Positions 7,059 to 15,703 of a stretch of DNA of 64,000 nucleotides are shown here, one piece after another. This stretch comes from Parasulfitobacter algicola. GTDB lineage: Bacteria; Pseudomonadota; Alphaproteobacteria; Rhodobacterales; Rhodobacteraceae. How positions within the stretch are numbered: position 1 is the first letter of the stretch; each line of letters starts with the position of its first letter. Where the stretch lies: positions 694,678 through 758,677 of the forward strand of contig NZ_JABUFE010000001.1 in assembly GCF_013315265.1 (NCBI RefSeq), read 5' to 3'. The notes below the pieces were generated by a model that worked only from the letters and a program-made list of their open reading frames with translations, did not search any database and was not told the DNA's origin. Made by a program: the position numbers and the translations under genes.

Positions 7059-9611
7059 ATGTTAGACCAGTCTTTGCTTCCTAAATCCACGCGCCGTGCG
7101 GCGACGCTGACGCGCTTTGGTATCATTGCAGAACGCATAACCCATTCATTTTGGCCGTTCTGGACCGTTATGTTCGCGAGTTTGGCGTGTTTGATGATGG
7201 GGTGGCACGACGAGTTGCCATTGGAAGTCGTCTGGGGTGGTCTGGTCACATTTGTCGTCGCAGCCGCTTGGACATTTGTACGCGGTATTCGCCAATTCAG
7301 CTGGCCCACACTGCCCGAGGCGTTGGACCGTATTGATGCAACTATGGCCGGTCGGCCGATTTCCGCACTGAATGATACACAAGCCATCGGTGCTGGGGAT
7401 ATGGCATCAGAACAGGTCTGGCAGGCCCATTTGGTCCGCATGAAGGAACGCGCAAGTGCGGCGCGGCCCGTTGATCCAAACTTGGAAATTTCTGATCGTG
7501 ATCCGTTTGCCTTGCGTTATGTCGCACTGATCGCTTTTGTCACAGCATTGCTGTTCGGATCGATCTATCGCGTCAGCAGCGTAAGCGGCATGACCCCAAC
7601 GACCGAAGCATTGGCAGCGGGCGCAACATGGGAAGGCTGGGTTGAGCCGCCATTCTATACCGGCAAACCGACGCTTTATCTGAATGATATTCCGCCAGGG
7701 GGCCTTGAGGTCCCCGAAGGCAGCAGCATTACGTTGCGGTTTTACGGCGAGGTCGGCGCGCTTGAGTTACAGCAATCTGTCGCAAATCTACCAGCGCTTG
7801 CCGAAGATGAACCCCCTGCAATGGCGCATGATTTTGAGATTACGCAAAGCGGAATACTTGCAATCGCTGGCCAAAATGGCGCTGAATGGGCGGTCACCAT
7901 ATTGCCCGACGCAGCGCCAATTGTTTCGGTCACTGGGCCGGTCAAACGGCAACCCAGTGGTGAGATGCAACAACCGTTCATGGCCGAAGATGATTATGGC
8001 GTGATGTCGGGTACAGCAACGATTGCGCTGGATATCGCAAATATTGAACGGCGTCATGGTTTGCAGATTGACCCCGAAACGCGCGAGCCGATTGTCGTTG
8101 ATTTGCCTATTACAATTTCGGGTGATCGCAGCAGTTTCGAAGAAACTTTGATCGAAGATTTCTCACAGCATCCTTTTGCGAACTTGCCAGTCACTTTGCA
8201 GCTTAATGTTCGCGATGAACAGGGTCAAATCGGACAGTCCGAGATTGCTGAAATCATTCTGCCTGGACGCCGGTTTTTTGATCCGATGGCTTCAGCCATT
8301 ATCGAACAGCGTCGTGATTTATTGTGGACCCGCGAAAATGCGCCACGTGTGGCGCAGGTTTTGCGCGCCGTATCCTATAAACCCGATGAAGTGTTTGATT
8401 CCGAAACGGCCTATCTTCGTTTACGCGTCATCTTGCGTCGTCTGGAAACGATGACCGAATTTGGCTTGAAGACAGAACATCAAGAAGAAATTGCCGAAGC
8501 GATGTGGGATCTGGCCGTTCTTCTGGAAGAAGGCGATCTGTCGAATGCGGCCGAAAGATTGCGCCAGGCGCAGGAACGGCTTTCTGAGGCGATACAGAAC
8601 GGTGCCAGTGACGAAGAAATTGCAGAACTGATGCAAGAGTTGCGCGATGCGACCCGCGATTATATGCGCCAATTGGCCCAGCAAAATCCGCAGAATGGCG
8701 ATCAGCAATCTGCTGAAAATCAGAACACCGTCACGATCACTGAAGATCAATTACAGCAGATGATGGATCAGATCCAAGAGCTGATGGAACAAGGTCGCAT
8801 GGCCGAAGCGCAAGAGCTTTTGGACCAACTGAACCAGATGATGGAAAATATGCAGACCGCACAGTCTCAACCCGGTCAAGGTGGCCCGGGGCAAGAGGCG
8901 ATGGAAGGTCTGGCCGACAGTTTGCGCAGCCAGCAAGGGCTAAGCGACGAGGCATTCCGCGATCTTCAAGAACAATATAACCCGAATGCCGGTACGGGTG
9001 AAAATCAGCAAAATCAAGGCCGCAACGGTGGTCAGGGTCAAGGGCAGAACCACGAAGGCGGTAGCGAAGAGGGCGAAGGTCAGGGCCAATCTGGCGAACA
9101 AAGCGCCGAAGAAGGCTTGGCAGATCGCCAGCGAAATCTAAGCCGCGAACTAGAACGACAGCGTAATAATCTGCCAGGTGCTGGAACGGCCGAAGGTGAT
9201 GCCGCCCGCGAGGCGCTGGATCGTGCAGGTCGCGCCATGAGTGAAGCAGAAGAAGCGTTGCGTAACAACGATCTTCCAGGTGCGATTGATAACCAGGCCG
9301 AAGCAATGGACGCCTTGCGCGAAGGCATGCGTAATCTGGGCAATGCCATGGCGCAGAACGAACAGCAGCAAAACAATCAAAATGGGCAAGGGGCACGCAC
9401 GGGCGAGGCGCAACCACAGCGTCGTGACCCGCTGGGGCGCAGCCTTAATGAAAGTGGTCGAACTTCTGGTACGGAAGAAAACATGCTGCAGGGCGAAGAT
9501 GTCTATCGCCGGGCGCAAAACCTGCTTGATGAAATCCGCAGACGGTCCAGCGAAACTGGTCGGTCTGAAATCGAACTGGAATATCTGCGCCGCTTGCTTG
9601 ACCGGTTCTGA
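7059..9611 (+). CDS. TIGR02302/DUF4175-type large membrane protein
   Basis: An 850-residue protein of the alphaproteobacterial TIGR02302 (DUF4175) type, function unknown to me. Three hydrophobic segments are seen near the N-terminus (about residues 30-50, 57-75 and 152-172), followed by a large extracytoplasmic region. From about residue 470 it is rich in Glu, Gln, Asn and Gly, with long predicted coiled-coil stretches and repeated QGQ/NQQ runs to about residue 790, then a basic RRSSETGRSEIELEYLRRLL end. A GTG at 7056 and ATG at 7059 are both possible; the ATG is better spaced from GGAG. It follows lysA on the same strand. Confidence 0.85.
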   Translation: MLDQSLLPKSTRRAATLTRFGIIAERITHSFWPFWTVMFASLACLMMGWHDELPLEVVWGGLVTFVVAAAWTFVRGIRQFSWPTLPEALDRIDATMAGRPISALNDTQAIGAGDMASEQVWQAHLVRMKERASAARPVDPNLEISDRDPFALRYVALIAFVTALLFGSIYRVSSVSGMTPTTEALAAGATWEGWVEPPFYTGKPTLYLNDIPPGGLEVPEGSSITLRFYGEVGALELQQSVANLPALAEDEPPAMAHDFEITQSGILAIAGQNGAEWAVTILPDAAPIVSVTGPVKRQPSGEMQQPFMAEDDYGVMSGTATIALDIANIERRHGLQIDPETREPIVVDLPITISGDRSSFEETLIEDFSQHPFANLPVTLQLNVRDEQGQIGQSEIAEIILPGRRFFDPMASAIIEQRRDLLWTRENAPRVAQVLRAVSYKPDEVFDSETAYLRLRVILRRLETMTEFGLKTEHQEEIAEAMWDLAVLLEEGDLSNAAERLRQAQERLSEAIQNGASDEEIAELMQELRDATRDYMRQLAQQNPQNGDQQSAENQNTVTITEDQLQQMMDQIQELMEQGRMAEAQELLDQLNQMMENMQTAQSQPGQGGPGQEAMEGLADSLRSQQGLSDEAFRDLQEQYNPNAGTGENQQNQGRNGGQGQGQNHEGGSEEGEGQGQSGEQSAEEGLADRQRNLSRELERQRNNLPGAGTAEGDAAREALDRAGRAMSEAEEALRNNDLPGAIDNQAEAMDALREGMRNLGNAMAQNEQQQNNQNGQGARTGEAQPQRRDPLGRSLNESGRTSGTEENMLQGEDVYRRAQNLLDEIRRRSSETGRSEIELEYLRRLLDRF

Positions 9612-9628
9612 TGCCGGTTAAGGCTGTT

Positions 9629-10390
9629 TTAAGATGTAGTTGAGGGTTGCAATGCACCGTCTATCCAAAGCCTGAATGCATCAACTGTTTCGGCATAGCC
9701 TGACAAGGGGCCAGATAGCGCCGGAACACCATTGGCGATCTGGGGCGCATATACATACGCGGCCAGTGCTAACACACCGATCAACATAACTGTCAGAAAA
9801 CCGTTGCGAAAGCCGTTGTTTGGCTTGGCTGTTTGCGATGTTGAGGCGTCCGGATTTCCGATCAATGTAGAATTGATTGTTTCAACATTCGGAAGATCGC
9901 CGGGCTGGGTTGTTCCGGTTAACCCCGATGAAATGGCCGCCCCAAGAATAGGGGCGCCAACTGGTTTTGCATCGGCTGATTCCGCAACAAGCCCAAGATC
10001 TGTTTGTGTTTCTATAACATCAGGTTCTGCATCGCGTGCGCGCACTTCAAATTCAGCTTCTTCGCGCAGGACGCTGGCAATCTCATCTGGCAGTTCACGA
10101 CGTTTGGGCGCGGGTCGGGCGCTTTCCGGCAATGGGCCTTCATCATCATCCTCATCACCGCCACCATCGGATTTCAGCTCTGGTTCAGACGCAACCTGTT
10201 CCGTTTCTTCGGCAAGCGCATCATCCGCGACTGTATCTACTTCATCATCGTCGTCTGCATGGGCCAGGGCATCCGGTCCTTGAAACCAAGTGTTCCCGCA
10301 GTTTGAACACTGCACATCCCGGCCTGCTTCGGGGATCACATCATCCGAAACTTCATACTGTGCTTTGCAATTTGGACATTTTAAACGCAT
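9629..10390 (-). CDS. MJ0042-type zinc-ribbon membrane protein
   Basis: A 253-residue protein with an N-terminal zinc ribbon, MRLKCPNCKAQYEV...VQCSNCGNTW, with two CxxC pairs (Cys5/Cys8 and the pair near residues 26-29), as in MJ0042-type fingers. A long acidic, low-complexity middle follows (EDDDEG and similar), then one transmembrane helix near residues 195-215 (FLTVMLIGVLALAAYVYAP). AGGGGACAAC upstream of the ATG at 10390 sets the start. It is divergent from ftsE-ftsX, a pairing I recall as conserved in rhodobacteria. Role unknown; a cytoplasmic sensor domain tethered to the inner membrane is inference. Confidence 0.85.
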   Translation of the reverse strand: MRLKCPNCKAQYEVSDDVIPEAGRDVQCSNCGNTWFQGPDALAHADDDDEVDTVADDALAEETEQVASEPELKSDGGGDEDDDEGPLPESARPAPKRRELPDEIASVLREEAEFEVRARDAEPDVIETQTDLGLVAESADAKPVGAPILGAAISSGLTGTTQPGDLPNVETINSTLIGNPDASTSQTAKPNNGFRNGFLTVMLIGVLALAAYVYAPQIANGVPALSGPLSGYAETVDAFRLWIDGALQPSTTS

Positions 10391-10515
10391 GTTGTCCCCT
10401 GCTCTCGTTAAGGATACTGCACCTGATCGTGCTTTTGCGCTATGTTTAACGATGCTTAGCCGAAGAGCAATGCATTTAAGCACTGCAATGATTGATAAAG
10501 TCTTCAGTGTACGGC

Positions 10516-11214
10516 ATGAACGCCACAATAGAACGGGATCAGAATGTGATCGAATTACAGGCAGCCAGCTACAGTTACGGCCATACGGCGCTTTTGTCGG
10601 ATATGTCATTTTCTATTGAGCCGGGATCATTTCACTTTCTCACCGGTCCATCTGGCGCGGGTAAGTCCACGCTTTTGAAATTGCTTTATGCCGAATTGTT
10701 ACCAAGCGAGGGCACTGTCAGCTTGTTTGGGCAAAGCGTGGATCAGATGAGCCGCGATCAGATCGCCTTTTTGCGCCGTCGGATTGGACTGGTGCATCAG
10801 AATTGTGATTTTCTGGATCATCTGAGCATGACCGAAAATATCTGCTTGCCCCTGACGGTCGCAGGGCAATCGGCGCGTGATGATTTGGATCAGCTATTGG
10901 CTTGGGTTGGCTTGACCCATCGGGCGGATGCTTTACCGCCGCAGTTGTCAGGGGGCGAACGGCAACGTGCTGCATTGGCGCGCGCTTTGATCCAAGCACC
11001 CGAGGTCGTTCTGGCCGATGAACCCACTGGAAACATCGATTGGGAGATGTCGCAAAGACTGCTGACCCTTTTGATAGAACTGAATAAAATGGGTACCACG
11101 GTCCTGATCGCAACGCATGACTTGAACCTGATCCGGCTTGCGAAATCAGAAATCGCGGTTCGTGTGCTAAGGATCAAAGACCGCCAGGTTCAATTCGCCG
11201 GGTCAGATTTATGA
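10516..11214 (+). CDS. ftsE: Cell-division ABC ATPase FtsE
   Basis: ATPase subunit of the FtsEX complex, which couples septation to peptidoglycan hydrolase activation at the inner membrane. Walker A is GPSGAGKST (about residues 44-52), the ABC signature is LSGGERQRAALARAL and Walker B is VVLADEPTGN; all are intact. FHFLTGPSGAGKS is typical of FtsE. The start is uncertain: a TTG at 10492, the chosen ATG at 10516 and a GTG at 10546 are in frame, and none has a strong ribosome site. The stop overlaps the ftsX start (ATGA), so the two subunits are translationally coupled. Confidence 0.93.
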   Translation: MNATIERDQNVIELQAASYSYGHTALLSDMSFSIEPGSFHFLTGPSGAGKSTLLKLLYAELLPSEGTVSLFGQSVDQMSRDQIAFLRRRIGLVHQNCDFLDHLSMTENICLPLTVAGQSARDDLDQLLAWVGLTHRADALPPQLSGGERQRAALARALIQAPEVVLADEPTGNIDWEMSQRLLTLLIELNKMGTTVLIATHDLNLIRLAKSEIAVRVLRIKDRQVQFAGSDL

Positions 11215-12116
11215 AATCTATATTCGCGGAAATACGTGGGTTACTGATCGGGGATACCCGCGCTGCTATGGTTGTACCGCCAACAGGGTTCACGGCTTAT
11301 TTGACGATCTTCAGCACAGCCACGATGGCATTTCTTGGGATATTTGCGGTTGTGATGGCGCTTTCGGCAGGGCGTGTTGCCGACAGATGGGCACAGGAAC
11401 TTGCCAAAAGCGCCACAGTCCTGGTCACAGCATCGCAAGACCAAATGCAGGACGCAGTTGCAGCGACTGTCCGGGTGCTGGAAACCACGGCCGGGGTCGG
11501 GTCCATACGCGTTTTAAGCGATGATGAGCAGCGTGATTTGCTGGTCCCTTGGTTTGGTCCTGATATGCCAGTTGATGTATTGCCTTTGCCGCAACTAATA
11601 GAAGTCATCCCCACTTCCGATGGTTTTGATCCTGAAGGCCTGCGGCTTAGACTTCAAGGAGAAGCACCGGATGCTATCCTGGATGATCATGGACGATGGC
11701 AGAAACCGTTGATCAGGGCTGCACAGAGGTTGCGGTTGTTCAGCCTGTTTTGTTTGTCCTTGATCGCAATAACAATCATTGCAGTGGTGACATTGGCGGC
11801 CAAGGCAGCATTGTCTGCCAACGCAAAAACAATTCATGTTTTACGGCTAGTGGGTGCGACGGATGAGTTCGTTGCCAAAGCCTTTGTCCGTCGCTTCACA
11901 CTTCGTGCGATTGTGGGGGCGGCTGTTGGTGTCATAATGGGCATCATTGCAATCATGCTTTTATCTAACGCTGGCAAGGCCGCTGGTTTCCTGACAGATT
12001 TCGGATTGATGGGTATAAACTGGCTTTGGCCGCTAATTTTGCCGTTATTGTTTGGTTTGCTGGCCTTCTTTGCAACCCGCGCTGCGGCCTTGCGACTTTT
12101 ACGGGAGTTAACTTAG
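11211..12116 (+). CDS. ftsX: Cell-division membrane protein FtsX
   Basis: Membrane partner of FtsE, 301 residues, with the FtsX layout: one helix at about residues 30-55, a periplasmic domain of roughly 120 residues, then three helices (about 175-200, 225-250 and 265-288). The segment KTIHVLRLVGATDEFVAKAF, just after the second helix, is the conserved cytoplasmic FtsX motif. It overlaps ftsE by four bases and its TAG overlaps the GTG of the next gene (TAGTG), so ftsE-ftsX-plsC form one unit. A link between division and membrane lipid synthesis in this operon is inference. Confidence 0.92.
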   Translation: MKSIFAEIRGLLIGDTRAAMVVPPTGFTAYLTIFSTATMAFLGIFAVVMALSAGRVADRWAQELAKSATVLVTASQDQMQDAVAATVRVLETTAGVGSIRVLSDDEQRDLLVPWFGPDMPVDVLPLPQLIEVIPTSDGFDPEGLRLRLQGEAPDAILDDHGRWQKPLIRAAQRLRLFSLFCLSLIAITIIAVVTLAAKAALSANAKTIHVLRLVGATDEFVAKAFVRRFTLRAIVGAAVGVIMGIIAIMLLSNAGKAAGFLTDFGLMGINWLWPLILPLLFGLLAFFATRAAALRLLRELT

Positions 12117-12844
12117 TGAAGCATGCATTCCAATGGGTTCGATCAATCCTTTTTGTGACACAGATTTATATTATGATGCCTGTGATCGGATTGGCTTTTG
12201 CGCCAATTGCATTATTCACCCGTAAAGGCGCGTACGGGGCATGCAAAACGTATTCGCGTTGGGTTTTTTGGACGGCTAAATGGATGGTCGGTCTGCGTGT
12301 CGAAGTCCGCGGCACCCCCCCGGATTACGAGGCAATGGTGGCCGCCAAACATCAATCTTTTCTAGATATCATGATGATTTTCACGGCTATTCCGGCAGGA
12401 AAGTTCATCATGAAAAGGGAAATCCTTTGGACGCCGGTTATTGGTCAATATGCATACCGGCTTGAGTGCGTGCCGGTCGTGCGCAACAAGCGCGGCGCGG
12501 CCATCGAAAAAATGTTGGAGGAAGTTGAAGCGGGGCGCAAGCACCCAGGACAACTGATTATTTATTCCCAAGGTACACGACTGGCACCGGGTGTTAAGGC
12601 GCCTTATAAGATCGGAACAGGGCTTTTGTACGAACAAATGCAACAGCCATGCGTGCCTGTGGCCACAAATGTCGGCGTGTTCTGGCCACGAACAGGCATT
12701 TTTCGCAAACCTGGCTTGGCGGTTGTCGAATTTCTTGATCCAATACCGCCGGGAAAACCTCGCGAAGAGTTCATGGAAGAACTAGAGCGTGTCATCGAAG
12801 ATGCCTCTGACAGGTTATTAGAAGAGGCCAAGCAATATACCTAA
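12116..12844 (+). CDS. plsC: 1-acyl-sn-glycerol-3-phosphate acyltransferase
   Basis: Converts lysophosphatidic acid to phosphatidic acid in phospholipid synthesis at the inner membrane. The 242-residue protein starts with GTG at 12116, overlapping the ftsX stop; upstream in-frame codons lie inside ftsX. An N-terminal hydrophobic segment (about 10-35) precedes the catalytic HX4D motif in AAKHQSFLD. The second conserved block appears as YSQGTRLAPG, a variant of the usual FPEGTR, and CVPVATN follows. All of this fits the PlsC family; acyl-donor preference cannot be judged. Confidence 0.9.
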   Translation: MKHAFQWVRSILFVTQIYIMMPVIGLAFAPIALFTRKGAYGACKTYSRWVFWTAKWMVGLRVEVRGTPPDYEAMVAAKHQSFLDIMMIFTAIPAGKFIMKREILWTPVIGQYAYRLECVPVVRNKRGAAIEKMLEEVEAGRKHPGQLIIYSQGTRLAPGVKAPYKIGTGLLYEQMQQPCVPVATNVGVFWPRTGIFRKPGLAVVEFLDPIPPGKPREEFMEELERVIEDASDRLLEEAKQYT

Positions 12845-12850
12845 CGGTGC

Positions 12851-13462
12851 GTGAAAATGGAATTTATCGCAACCATAGACGATCTTGAAAAGATCTATGG
12901 CACCCCGGTGCCCGCAGCGATGGTCAAGGTGGCCCACCAGTTGACGCCGTTATATCGCCGCTGGATTATGGCATCGCGATTTTGTGTGCTGACTACCGTG
13001 GGGCCTGATGGAACAGATGGCAGCCCGCGTGGTGACGATGGTCCGGTCGTGGTTGAGCTGGACGAAAAAACGCTGGCATTGCCCGATTGGCATGGAAATA
13101 ACCGCATCGACAGCCTGCGTAACATCGTGCGGGATGGCCGCGTATCGCTTATGTTTATGGTACCAGGATCAAATAATGTGGTGCGCCTAAACGGCGAAGC
13201 ACGATTGACGACGGATACATCGATGACCAGTCGTTTTGATCAAAACGGCCGAAATCCGCGTTCGGTCATTATCATTCGTATCCGCGAAATATATACGCAA
13301 TGTGCCCGTGCCCTGATCCGTTCTGAATTATGGACCGGTCAGGACAAAAGCACAGATTTACCAACGGTCGGTCAAATTCTGGCTGAGATGAGCGATGGTG
13401 AAGTGGGCGGTCTAACCTATGACGATGATTGGGCGGAACGTGCTGCAAAGACAATGTGGTAG
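12851..13462 (+). CDS. Pyridoxamine 5'-phosphate oxidase-fold flavoprotein
   Basis: A 203-residue protein of the PNPOx-like split-barrel family, probably binding FMN. The segment ASRFCVLTTVGPDGTDGSPRGD and the later LPDWHGNNRIDSLRNI and VRLNGEARLT segments match the small MSMEG_1061-type subgroup as I remember it. It is not PdxH itself, lacking the PdxH C-terminal signature. GTG at 12851 and ATG at 12857 are both possible starts. It sits seven bases after plsC, so it may share that transcript. Substrate unknown. Confidence 0.82.
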   Translation: MKMEFIATIDDLEKIYGTPVPAAMVKVAHQLTPLYRRWIMASRFCVLTTVGPDGTDGSPRGDDGPVVVELDEKTLALPDWHGNNRIDSLRNIVRDGRVSLMFMVPGSNNVVRLNGEARLTTDTSMTSRFDQNGRNPRSVIIIRIREIYTQCARALIRSELWTGQDKSTDLPTVGQILAEMSDGEVGGLTYDDDWAERAAKTMW

Positions 13463-13638
13463 GCGCTAGTCTAAGATAAATGTAATCAGATATTCGATGT
13501 TGGGAACTTTTGGTTGAATGGAGCAGTTTTCGGAAGCTGATCAGTAAGCAGAGTCAGGTAATATTGGCCCATATGTCAAAGATTTCTGATCTAAACCGGT
13601 CATTTCCGCTTTTTCTGCCAAGATCATTTTGGTGCCAA

Positions 13639-13665
13639 GGAGCTGACATTTAATGCATCAGCTCC
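13639..13665. repeat. Inverted repeat in the gap before the ClbS-like gene
   Basis: Perfect 8-base arms GGAGCTGA (13639-13646) and TCAGCTCC (13658-13665) flank an 11-base loop. No T-run follows on either strand. The rest of the 290-base gap 13463-13752 shows no open frame or recognisable promoter. It may be a remnant of a degraded element; I cannot assign a role. Confidence 0.4.
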
Positions 13666-13752
13666 AATGTCCACTACCACTCCGCTACACAAGACCAAGC
13701 ATCATTGACTCAAATCAAGGGACCGATCTTTTGATTCGTGTAGCATTGATCC

Positions 13753-14253
13753 ATGCCAGCAGCGACGAACAAGACAGATTTGCTTGCCGTCTTTGATAAG
13801 GATTTGGCCAAGCTACGCAAGACGCTCGATGGCGTCGACGAAGCGCAGTCAGCTTTGTCGACGCTTGATGACGACACCACGATCAAAGGTGTCATCGCTC
13901 ACCGCACCCACTGGATGGGTATGTTCCACGGCTGGTACGAAGACGGCATTGCGGGACGCGAGGTGCATGTGCCAGCCAAGGGCTACAAGTGGAACCAGCT
14001 CAAGGAGTACAATGCGCCGCTATATGCGAAAGGTGATAAGACCTCTTGGGGAGATCTGCTCTCGGAGTTTGAGGCCGCTTACGACAAACTGCGTCGTTTT
14101 ATCGAGGCTCACGACGCTGTCTCGCTCTACACCAATGGCACGTACCCATGGACAGGCAAATGGACCCTAGGTCGGTTTGCCGAGGCTTCCGGTCCATCAC
14201 ATTTCCGGTCTGCCAACACCTACATCCGAAAGGTGCTACGCAGCGCCAGCTGA
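13753..14253 (+). CDS. ClbS/DfsB-family four-helix protein
   Basis: A 166-residue cytoplasmic protein resembling the ClbS/DfsB (DUF1706) family. The recognisable pattern is an N-terminal helix (MPAATNKTDLLAVFDKDLAK), the central VIAHRTHWMGMFHGWYEDG and the terminal ASGPSHFRSANTYIRKVLR. ClbS itself is a colibactin cyclopropane hydrolase, but most family members have no known substrate, so none should be assumed. It stands alone between two gaps of about 300 bases, with no strong ribosome site upstream of the ATG and a codon feel slightly different from its neighbours (more GAC/AAG/CGC), which suggests acquisition. That composition judgement is by eye. Confidence 0.82.
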   Translation: MPAATNKTDLLAVFDKDLAKLRKTLDGVDEAQSALSTLDDDTTIKGVIAHRTHWMGMFHGWYEDGIAGREVHVPAKGYKWNQLKEYNAPLYAKGDKTSWGDLLSEFEAAYDKLRRFIEAHDAVSLYTNGTYPWTGKWTLGRFAEASGPSHFRSANTYIRKVLRSAS

Positions 14254-14566
14254 GGCTTGTTTCATTGGCCGCACCTCGTTGCGATACCAAGGAGGCTAGT
14301 TCCGCAATCATACTCGACCAGTTTTGCCTTGTGCACTAAAGGTTCCATTTGCTCAAACCACAGCAAAACCGCAAAGCCTGATCACAAAGGCGCTCACACA
14401 CTCATCGTACCCACACTTTCTCCACTCGCAACACGTTGTTTCTAACAGAATCGGCGCAAAGAAGACATTCGTTGCGATTTGTATGAACGACAGCTATGCC
14501 GCTTTTCGAAAGTCGGTTCAGTTTGTGACGTGAAAGTAAATGCCATCTGACATTTCACATCAGAAG
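14254..14566. other. Intergenic region with no recognised feature
   Basis: These 313 bases between the ClbS-like gene and the recF 3' end contain only short open frames with no family resemblance. A small inverted repeat, CAGAAGC (14561-14567) and GCTTCTG (14574-14580), straddles the recF stop codon but has no T-run, so it is at best a weak 3' stabiliser. Together with 13463-13752 it makes the surroundings of the ClbS-like gene unusually sparse for this window. Confidence 0.5.
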
Positions 14567-15655
14567 CTATGAAGCTTCTGGCAGGATTTTCAGATATGTC
14601 GCATGGTCACCTATGGCCTCAAACAGCTCAGGCTCTGTTCCTGTCATCCATGCCTGCGCCCCAAGCGTAATGATTTCATTATAAAGCGCTGCCCGGCGAT
14701 CTTTATCCAAGTGGGCGGCGACTTCGTCCAACAGCAGGATCGGTGGCGCGCCGAATTCATCGGCCAAAGCGCGGGCATTTGCCAAAATCAAAGAAACTAA
14801 CAAAGCCTTTTGTTCACCTGTTGAACAATCGCGCGCCTCAACGTTCTTAGCACGATATACTGCACCCATATCTGTACGATGAGGACCGATCAGGGTACGC
14901 CCGGCGGCCATATCGCGCATACGACTACCTTGCAGGGCCAATAGCAGGCTGTCTTCCTCTTCCGGGGCATCTGATGATCCAACCGGATGGGATAATGATA
15001 AATCTGCAGTTGGAAAGCTGGTTTCTGCCTCGTGTTGTGCGGCACTTAGCAATATCAATGTGTTTTGACGATTGGTATGGATCACGCTGCCAGCTTTGGC
15101 CATCTGTATTTCCAATGCGCTGTACCATGCAGGATCTTGTATCTGATCTTTCAAAAGACGGTTCCGTTCACGCATTGCTTTTTCATAGGTCAACGTGGCA
15201 TCTGCATGGTTTGGTTCAAAACTAAGGGTCATACGATCCAGAAAGCGTCGCCTGCCTTCGGCCCCTTCGATCCACAACCGGTCCATTGATGGAATAAGCC
15301 ATAGGACGCGGGCAATTCTGCCAAGCGCTGTTTGAGTTGCCGTTTTACCGTCGATCCGAACCTGTCTGGTGCTTCCATTCTCGCTCCAGGTTTGCAGCTC
15401 ATGGGTTTGGTTCAGGCTTTGCAAGACAGCGCTGACTTTCCAGCCAAGCGCCTCGGGTCGGCGCGTCATGTCTTCGGCCGATGCACGTCGTAACCCCCGG
15501 CCGGGCGACAAAAGGGAAACGGCTTCAATCAGATTGGTTTTGCCTGCACCGTTGGGACCGTGGATCGCAATGGGACGTTCATCAAAAGACAGACGCAAAG
15601 ATTTGTGCGACCGAAAATGGGACAGGGTTAATTCAGTTACGGCTAAGCCGGGCAT
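14567..15655 (-). CDS. recF: DNA replication and repair protein RecF
   Basis: SMC-like ATPase that helps load RecA at gapped DNA. The 362-residue protein has Walker A GPNGAGKTN near residue 36 (in IAIHGPNGAGKTNLIEAVSL), the N-terminal pattern LTLSHFRSHKSLRL typical of RecF, the signature region CSTGEQKALLVSLILA and Walker B LLLDEVAAHLD. It lies 48 bases downstream of dnaN on the same strand, in the common dnaA-dnaN-recF order. gyrB, which often follows recF in other groups, is not here. Confidence 0.95.
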   Translation of the reverse strand: MPGLAVTELTLSHFRSHKSLRLSFDERPIAIHGPNGAGKTNLIEAVSLLSPGRGLRRASAEDMTRRPEALGWKVSAVLQSLNQTHELQTWSENGSTRQVRIDGKTATQTALGRIARVLWLIPSMDRLWIEGAEGRRRFLDRMTLSFEPNHADATLTYEKAMRERNRLLKDQIQDPAWYSALEIQMAKAGSVIHTNRQNTLILLSAAQHEAETSFPTADLSLSHPVGSSDAPEEEDSLLLALQGSRMRDMAAGRTLIGPHRTDMGAVYRAKNVEARDCSTGEQKALLVSLILANARALADEFGAPPILLLDEVAAHLDKDRRAALYNEIITLGAQAWMTGTEPELFEAIGDHATYLKILPEAS

Positions 15656-15703
15656 TGTCTGCCCTTCATTTTTTCAAAAGCATCTGTGCCGCAGACGTAT
15701 CTA

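Noticed and set aside
10391..10609. N-terminal extension of the zinc-ribbon protein frame
   Set aside because: It would overlap the ftsE start on the opposite strand; AGGGGACAAC and the family-typical MRLKCPNC start support 10390.
13616..13695. tRNA-like fragment on the minus strand (GTAGCGGAGTGGTAG-like word and a CCA-like end)
   Set aside because: The rest does not fold into a cloverleaf; no acceptor stem or T-arm pairs. Only the 8-base inverted repeat is retained.
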